Shown piece after piece: positions 59,230 through 64,000 of a DNA stretch of 64,000 nucleotides. The notes under the pieces are model-generated. The model did no database searches, was not told the DNA's origin, and worked only from the letters and a program-made list of their open reading frames with translations. Made by a program: the position numbers and the translations under genes. The DNA lies in assembly GCA_046331625.1 (NCBI GenBank), contig JAXLQL010000006.1:62001-126000 (forward strand). The letters are read 5' to 3'. This DNA is from JAXLQL01 sp046331625. Its GTDB lineage: Bacteria; Acidobacteriota; Terriglobia; Bryobacterales; Bryobacteraceae. How positions within the stretch are numbered: the first letter of the stretch is position 1; every line of letters begins with the position of its first letter.

Positions 59230-60528
59230 CTACGACAGAAGCGATTCCAGACGCGAGCCCTTCAGCACCATCGTTTGCGTGCGTTCCGGGCCGGTGGACA
59301 CACATCCGATCTCAACGCCGGTCTGGCCTTCGAGATACTTCACGTAGTCTTTGGCGCGCTGCGGCAGTTCGCCGAAGCTCGACACCCCGTGCGTGGAGCA
59401 CTTCCAGCCCGGCAGAGTCGAATAGATCGCCTCGACGCGGAGCAGGTCTTCCTGCCTTGGCGGCATCTCGTCGATGATCTTGCCATCGAGCCGGTACCCG
59501 ATGCAGACCGGGATGCTCTCGAGTTGATCGAGCACGTCAAGCTTGGTCACGATCAGGCTGTCGAAGCCGTTCACGCCAGCCGTGTAGCGCAGCAGCGGCA
59601 CGTCGAACCATCCGCAGCGGCGGGGACGCCCGGTGACCGAGCCGAACTCCTTGCCGGCGTCACGGATCATGTCGCCGTACTTGTCCAGTGATTCGGACGG
59701 AAACGGTCCGCCGCCGACGCGGGTGATGTAGGCCTTGGCCACGCCGATCACGCCACTGATCCGCGTGGGCGGGATGCCGGTGCCCGTGCACGCCCCGCCG
59801 GCGGCCGCGCTCGAGCTGGTGACGAACGGATAGGTGCCATGGTCAATGTCGAGCATGGTGCCTTGCGCGCCCTCGAGCATCACGCGCTTGCCGGAACGGA
59901 TAGCGTTGTTGAGCAGCACCGCGGTATCACGCACCATCGGCCGGAGGCGCTCGGCGAGTTCCTGGTAGTGAGCGAGAACGTCTTCGTCTTCGCCCTGGAC
60001 CCCGAACGTGCGCGCCACCAATTGCTTGTCCTTGCGGAGGCGCTTGTAGATTTCCGGAAAGGCGGCGCGATCGAGAAAGTCGGCCATGCGGATGCCGCGG
60101 CGGCCGATCTTGTCTTCATAGGCGGGTCCGATGCCGCGGGCGGTGGTGCCGATGGCAACGCGGCCGGGCGAATCCTCGGAGATGCGCTCCACCAGGCGGT
60201 GGAACGGCAGAATGACATGGGCGCGGTTGCTGATTGCCAACTGGCCGCGGACGTCGATGCCGGCCTTTTCGAGCGTGGAGATTTCCTCGATGAGCGCAGC
60301 GGGGTCAATCACCACGCCGTTACCGATGACGGCGAGCTTGCCGGGCCGCAGGATGCCGCTCGGGATGAGCTTCAGGACGTACTTCGTGTCTCCGATGAAA
60401 ACGGTATGGCCCGCGTTGTGTCCCCCCTGGTAACGCGCGACGATATCGAAGCGCTCCGAGAAGAGGTCCACAATTTTACCCTTGCCCTCGTCGCCCCATT
60501 GGGCTCCGAGCACGATCACATTATTCAT
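59230..60528 (-). CDS. purA: Adenylosuccinate synthetase
   Basis: A 432-residue enzyme joining IMP and aspartate with GTP hydrolysis in AMP synthesis. GAQWGDEGKGK at 8-18 (P-loop with catalytic Asp), the His of NAGHTVF, TTARGIGPAYEDKIGRRGIR for IMP binding, GAQGTMLDIDHGTYPFVTSS, and the tail TGVEIGCVSTGPER. Full length. It lies 10 bp after the small-partner gene start region, but no operon link is evident. Confidence 0.98.
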   Translation of the reverse strand: MNNVIVLGAQWGDEGKGKIVDLFSERFDIVARYQGGHNAGHTVFIGDTKYVLKLIPSGILRPGKLAVIGNGVVIDPAALIEEISTLEKAGIDVRGQLAISNRAHVILPFHRLVERISEDSPGRVAIGTTARGIGPAYEDKIGRRGIRMADFLDRAAFPEIYKRLRKDKQLVARTFGVQGEDEDVLAHYQELAERLRPMVRDTAVLLNNAIRSGKRVMLEGAQGTMLDIDHGTYPFVTSSSAAAGGACTGTGIPPTRISGVIGVAKAYITRVGGGPFPSESLDKYGDMIRDAGKEFGSVTGRPRRCGWFDVPLLRYTAGVNGFDSLIVTKLDVLDQLESIPVCIGYRLDGKIIDEMPPRQEDLLRVEAIYSTLPGWKCSTHGVSSFGELPQRAKDYVKYLEGQTGVEIGCVSTGPERTQTMVLKGSRLESLLS

Positions 60529-60586
60529 TCGTTTTGTTTCCGGAAGCTCTCATTGTAACCTGTGGGCTCGGAAGCCCTGGAACGGA

Positions 60587-61031
60587 TCATTTGAGCCGAG
60601 GATCGAACGTGACGAGTTCGCGTGGGAGGAATCGGATGAGCTTGAAATCCCGGTGCTTCGGGTTGAGCAGGTAGTTGGCTTCGGATGGAATGATGGCCGA
60701 CGGAACCTCCGATACCGGTGTGTCCAGCGCCAACGCCCAAGCTTGCCCAACGGCTTGGGTTGCCCGCGAACAGGCCGCCGAATCCCAACCGAGCGGAAGG
60801 ATTGTTGCGTCTATCCTCCGGACCTTGACCTCTTCGGGAATCTCGATGCGGCTAAGGACGTAGTCGGTGGCAAATCCGAATAGGAACGAGGATCTCGAGC
60901 GCGGCGAGTGAGATTGTGGCGGAGGTGTAGACGACCTCAACGCCTTTGGGATTCCAACGCCCTCCCGCGAGCGCCGCTCCTCTCCCCGAGTCAGGCGGAA
61001 ACGCGCTCTTGGAAAGCCGAAAGCGCTTCAC
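60587..61031 (-). pseudogene. RES-domain toxin gene with frameshifts
   Basis: GTG 61031 overlaps the antitoxin stop (TAGTG). The first frame gives the RES N-terminus (RFRLSKSAFPP, GGRWNPKGVEVVYTSATISLAALEILV) and stops at 60852. The rest (ATDYVLSRIEIPEEVKVRRIDATILPLGW ... PSAIIPSEANYLLNP) is in another frame. The middle reads YSDLPP in the third frame, so two single-base losses about 20 bp apart explain it. RES toxins degrade NAD. Either recent inactivation or sequence error. Confidence 0.75.
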
Positions 61032-61255
61032 TAATAAACGCCGTGCTCAACCCGCGTCAAGACGTCGAGGACCGCCTTGGCGCCCTCTTTGCTTCCAAGG
61101 AGCGAAATCGGCGTCGCGTAGTTGAGCGCTCGAACCGGTGTCCCCATCCAGCGTAAGGCTTTGTCTTTGTCACCGAAGACCTCTTGTGCTCGTTGTTCCG
61201 CCGATTGCGCCACGGCATGGTCATCGGTCCGGCGTGACGAAATCGTTGGCTTCAT
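61031..61255 (-). CDS. MbcA/ParS/Xre-family antitoxin (DUF2384)
   Basis: A 74-residue protein if begun at ATG 61255 (MKPTISSRRTDD); the frame runs to 61312. The toxin-binding domain is clear: AQEVFGDKDKALRWMGTPVRALNYATPISLLGSKEGAKAVLDVLTRVEHGVY in outline. It normally has an N-terminal DNA-binding helix bundle, which is short here. It should bind the RES toxin encoded next, which is broken. It is intact and could also act on related toxins. Confidence 0.8.
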   Translation of the reverse strand: MKPTISSRRTDDHAVAQSAEQRAQEVFGDKDKALRWMGTPVRALNYATPISLLGSKEGAKAVLDVLTRVEHGVY

Positions 61256-61426
61256 CAGCGGCGCTCCATTTGCCCATTCCTGCCGCCCCGCGCGGTGAGC
61301 TTTTTGACGCATCTCAACCTATTATGAGACTCCCTGCAGTGCTGCCCTGCCCACTGAGTTGGGTCGAGCCCAGCAGGTAGTTCACACTTCGCTGAGAGCA
61401 TTCGCGCCATTGAGCTCCGAGCGCAC

Positions 61427-61975
61427 TCAAGAGGCTAAGTACTTCTTCAGCGGCTGCCAGTAGTTGGCATTCCATCCTTCGGCCAGGTGCTGGCCTTTGC
61501 CCGCGGGAAAGCCAGTGTGATCGAAGACGATCTTGGTGCCCGAGCCATGTTCGACGAGTTCGAATCTTGCGATCGAGAAGACACCGGGCGCCCAATCCAC
61601 TACGCGCCAAGCCTGGACAATCAGGTGGTCCGGCGCAAGCTCGATATTCCTCCCCACAATGTGGCCGCCGAATATGGAGAACGGCCCTCCGGCTTGCGGG
61701 GCAATCTCGGCGGCTACTTTGCCGGGCGCCATACCGGTCTTCATAGCGGCGCTCAACTGCACGACCTTGGCGAATCGCTTGGCATCGGTGAGTGCTTCGT
61801 AGACGCGCTTGCGGCTCGCGGCGAAGACGGGCTCCTGGTGAATGGATTCGGCCGCTTGCGAAACCCCGCTATCCGCGGCTGCCAGCGCCACGGGCGCGGA
61901 ACTGCCGATCGCAAACGAGCCAATGAGAATCCGCCTCCGGGAAGAAGCGAGTGAACGATCCAAGGGGGTGTTCAT
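61427..61975 (-). CDS. SRPBCC/AHSA1-family protein with export signal
   Basis: A 182-residue protein with an RR-containing hydrophobic N-terminus (SSRRRILIGSFAIGSSAPVALAA). The rest is an AHSA1-type START-like cavity domain (VYEALTDAKRFAKV, GGPFSIFGGHIVGRNIEL, LIVQAWRVVDWAPGVFS, GTKIVFDHTGFPAG). These bind hydrophobic ligands. It diverges from a TetR repressor 56 bp away and is the probable target of that repressor. Confidence 0.87.
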   Translation of the reverse strand: MNTPLDRSLASSRRRILIGSFAIGSSAPVALAAADSGVSQAAESIHQEPVFAASRKRVYEALTDAKRFAKVVQLSAAMKTGMAPGKVAAEIAPQAGGPFSIFGGHIVGRNIELAPDHLIVQAWRVVDWAPGVFSIARFELVEHGSGTKIVFDHTGFPAGKGQHLAEGWNANYWQPLKKYLAS

Positions 61976-61997
61976 AGTAGAATTGGACCACGCGTCG

Positions 61998-62021
61998 AAA
62001 ATATGATCAACATAATGTTTT
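61998..62021. promoter_or_regulatory. Possible TetR operator
   Basis: AAAATATG...AATGTTTT is an imperfect 24-bp dyad (8 of 12 positions paired) in the middle of the 56-bp divergent gap. It lies where a TetR protein would block both promoters. Confidence 0.35.
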
Positions 62022-62031
62022 AGGAGACTGA

Positions 62032-62676
62032 ATGCCTTACCCAGACGGACATCGCGAACGGGTCCGCAGCCGCATCATAGACAGCGCGCGTAGGCTTTTC
62101 AATCGCGGCGGATTTGACGGCGTCTCAGTCGACGCCATCATGGCTGAGGCAGGACTGACACGCGGCCCTTTCTACTCGTACTTCGATAGCAAGAGCGATC
62201 TCTATGCCGAGACGTTAGGGTGCTTCTTCACCGATCCGGAACGGAAAAGCCGTTGGGATGGCATTGAGGTGGACTTGGCTTCATCTGGAGCTGGATCCCA
62301 GATCGTGCACGCCTACTTGTCACGGCAACACTTCGAGGATGTCGAGAACTCCTGTCCGATGGTCGCGCTCCCGAGCGACGTGGCCCGCGCCGGCGAAACC
62401 GTCAAATCTGCGTTCGAGGCCGTTTTCAAGGCGATGGTAGCGGTGCTCCAGCGAGAGAGCCCAGGCCCACATCCGGAGAAGACCGCGATGGCGATCGCCT
62501 CGCTTTGTATCGGCGGAATGGTGGTTGCGCGTTCCCTCAATGACCGGAAATTCGCGGATAGCCTCCGAGCCGCCGCCGAGGAAGCAGCCTTGTCTTTAGG
62601 CGGTTGGCATTCTGAGAAGACGCGCGCTCGATCGGGCTCGCGGCCCAAGGCGAAGTCAAGAACGGCTGGCCGGTAG
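62032..62676 (+). CDS. TetR-family repressor
   Basis: A 214-residue regulator from ATG 62032 (AGGAG 4 bases upstream of GACTGA). Helix-turn-helix at about 10-56: RSRIIDSARRLFNRGGFDGVSVDAIMAEAGLTRGPFYSYFDSKSDLYAE in outline. The ligand domain has C-terminal helices to about 190 and a basic tail (KTRARSGSRPKAKS). It likely controls the divergent SRPBCC gene and itself, and a hydrophobic ligand would relieve it. Confidence 0.92.
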   Translation: MPYPDGHRERVRSRIIDSARRLFNRGGFDGVSVDAIMAEAGLTRGPFYSYFDSKSDLYAETLGCFFTDPERKSRWDGIEVDLASSGAGSQIVHAYLSRQHFEDVENSCPMVALPSDVARAGETVKSAFEAVFKAMVAVLQRESPGPHPEKTAMAIASLCIGGMVVARSLNDRKFADSLRAAAEEAALSLGGWHSEKTRARSGSRPKAKSRTAGR

Positions 62677-62745
62677 ATCTGGTTCGGTACGAACAGCCCC
62701 ATGCTACGCTGAGAACTTCAGTTTCGCTTCATCGGACCAAGCCGC

Positions 62746-63219
62746 ATGCCTCTTTGTGACGTGTTTCTCGCCCTCGGGGAAGACAACCTCAGCCAGCTCC
62801 TACGCCATGTTTCGTTGGGAAAACTGCGCACCTACCAGCTCTTTGACCGCATGAAAACGCGGCTCCATCTGGGCAAGCTGAACCAGGAAATCCTGCGCAA
62901 GATCGCACCCAAGGTTTGGTCGCGCATCGGCAACCACGAGGAAGATCTGGCGGTGGAATTGAGCCAAGCGGTGCTCGTGTCGCACCTAGACATGATCGTG
63001 GCCGTGCTCGACCATTTGGAAGTTCCGCACCAGGAAGGCTTCTTCGACAAAGACGCCAAGGTGGCCGAGCACCTAACCGGCGATTGGCAGCAGCGCTCCT
63101 TCGATGCGTTTCGCGAAAAGTATCCGCACGCGGTGCTCACGTTCTACCTGAATCATCTGTCGCACGAAGTGACGCCCGGAACTCCCGTCTTTGCGCCGGC
63201 GGCGGCCAAGGAGAGCTGA
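62746..63219 (+). CDS. Small helical protein of unknown function
   Basis: A 157-residue soluble protein, mostly helices, with conserved-looking HVSLGKLRTYQLFDRMKTRLHL and SHLDMIVAVLDHLEVPHQEGFFDKD blocks. Its stop is 7 bp before pheS on the same strand, which indicates co-transcription with a translation gene. No motif I recognise; ATG 62746 has no clear ribosome site. Confidence 0.65.
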   Translation: MPLCDVFLALGEDNLSQLLRHVSLGKLRTYQLFDRMKTRLHLGKLNQEILRKIAPKVWSRIGNHEEDLAVELSQAVLVSHLDMIVAVLDHLEVPHQEGFFDKDAKVAEHLTGDWQQRSFDAFREKYPHAVLTFYLNHLSHEVTPGTPVFAPAAAKES

Positions 63220-63226
63220 GGCCGCG

Positions 63227-64000
63227 ATGATCGACGCGACATTGCAATTGCTCGAGGCTTCGGCGCTCGAGCGGATCCGCTCAGCCGGATCCATCGACGA
63301 GTTGGAAGCCGTTCGCGTGGAAGCGCTCGGCCGCAAGGGCGCCATCAACTCGCTCAGCAAGGAGATGGGCAAGCTCACTCCCGAGGACCGCGCCCGAGTG
63401 GGGAAGTTGCTCAACTCGGTGAAGCAGGCGCTCGAAGGCGAGGTCGACTCGCGAAAGCGTGGCTTCGAACGGGCGGCGCTCGAGACGCGGCTGGCAGGCG
63501 AGTGGGTGGACCTGACACTTCCCTCCCCTGGGATCCGGCCCGGCGCGCTGCACCCGGTGACGCTGATCCAGCGCGAGATCGAAGACCTGTTCATCTCGAT
63601 GGGCTTCACGGTGCTGAGCGGACCTGAAGTGGAAACCGAGTACAACAACTTCGACGCGCTCAACATTCCGCCCGATCATCCGGCGCGCGACATGCAGGAT
63701 ACGTTCTGGCTCGAAGGCGGGAACTTGCTGCGCACTCATACATCGCCCGTGCAGGTGCGCGGGATGCAGCGGCTGGGTCCGCCGCTGCGCATGATCGCGC
63801 CGGGCCGTGTGTTCCGCAACGAAGAAGTGGACCCGAGCCACGAGCACACCTTCTATCAATTGGAAGGCATGATGGTGGATCGCGATGTTTCGGTGGCGCA
63901 CCTCATCTACTTCATGAAGACGCTGCTGCGTGGCATCTTCGGCCGCGAGGTGACGGTGCGTCTGCGCCCGGGATATTTTCCGTTCGTCGAGCCGGGGTTC
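63227..64000 (+). CDS. pheS: Phenylalanyl-tRNA synthetase alpha subunit (cut by window edge)
   Basis: ATG 63227; 258 codons are in the window. The N-terminal coiled coil (about 1-90, with LGRKGAINSLSKEMGKL) binds tRNA. The class II core follows: GALHPVTLIQREIEDLFISMGF (motif 1), ARDMQDTFWLEGGNLLRTHTSPVQ, then RVFRNEEVDPSHEHTFYQLEGMMV (motif 2). It charges tRNA-Phe together with PheT, normally encoded downstream. Confidence 0.97.
   Translation, partial: MIDATLQLLEASALERIRSAGSIDELEAVRVEALGRKGAINSLSKEMGKLTPEDRARVGKLLNSVKQALEGEVDSRKRGFERAALETRLAGEWVDLTLPSPGIRPGALHPVTLIQREIEDLFISMGFTVLSGPEVETEYNNFDALNIPPDHPARDMQDTFWLEGGNLLRTHTSPVQVRGMQRLGPPLRMIAPGRVFRNEEVDPSHEHTFYQLEGMMVDRDVSVAHLIYFMKTLLRGIFGREVTVRLRPGYFPFVEPGF

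Noticed and set aside
1..64000. tRNA, rRNA, insertion sequences, integrases, phage genes
   Set aside because: None recognised by eye on either strand. A covariance and transposase search would be needed to exclude small or degenerate ones.

Overview
The window looks like a chromosomal segment of a GC-rich soil Acidobacteriota, most likely a Bryobacterales/Solibacter relative. The evidence is family content: a roughly 1,090-residue Oar-like TonB-dependent barrel with a carboxypeptidase-regulatory plug, two orphan MacB/FtsX duplicated permeases (ADOP type), a DUF1592-type cytochrome followed by a DUF1552 protein, and many secreted or Tat-exported catabolic enzymes. I saw no rRNA, tRNA, IS element, prophage or CRISPR array.

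Layout. 1-6 kb: a glycosyltransferase cut by the left edge, an alpha/alpha-barrel-like protein, a DUF5666-like exported protein and a secreted GH44 endoglucanase. 6-14.3 kb: a divergent SDR/enolase-superfamily pair, a PhoR/PhoB-like two-component pair, an exported RidA, a stand-alone receiver, a 600-bp non-coding region holding a sigma-54 promoter, and a second enolase-superfamily dehydratase. 14.3-29.4 kb: TPR protein plus TonB-dependent barrel, FkbM methyltransferase, ADOP permease, APC permease, cytochrome/DUF1552 pair and an ankyrin protein. 29.5-41 kb: a MazF module, 3-methyladenine glycosylase, DUF3604 protein, a GH31-like protein without its catalytic barrel, a LacI/RbsC/RbsA sugar operon without a binding protein, and a BamE-like protein. 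40-46 kb: amidohydrolase, a third enolase-superfamily enzyme divergent from a formamidase-like enzyme, a second ADOP permease and a dienelactone hydrolase. 46.7-49.2 kb: a c-di-GMP module (GAF-GGDEF, sigma-54 activator, PilZ). 49.5-52.1 kb: CBM9-like protein, GNAT, O-methyltransferase and HicBA. 52.1-57.3 kb: a complete iscR-S-U-A-hscB-hscA-iscX operon without ferredoxin. 57.5-64 kb: unknown proteins, a nucleotidyltransferase pair, purA, a Xre/RES toxin-antitoxin pair with a broken toxin, SRPBCC/TetR, and pheS cut by the right edge.

Two kinds of DNA structure recur. First, a REP-like double hairpin with TTCA loops occurs about 13 times, in two subfamilies, usually between genes. In one place it supplies the stop codons of both flanking convergent genes. 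Second, short tandem duplications (periods 202, 107/122 and 179 bp) sit exactly on gene boundaries; one created two tiny intact ORFs chained by ATGA overlaps. Regulatory signals readable by eye include a near-perfect sigma-54 promoter with an upstream palindrome, IscR-type operators at iscR, two palindromic -10 boxes shared by divergent genes that start with almost no leader, and an 8-codon uORF overlapping the sigma-54 activator start.

Genes fit a polymer- and plant-debris-degrading heterotroph: GH44, CBM9, GH31-like and sugar-acid dehydratases with TonB import and sugar ABC import, plus second-messenger control and several toxin-antitoxin modules.
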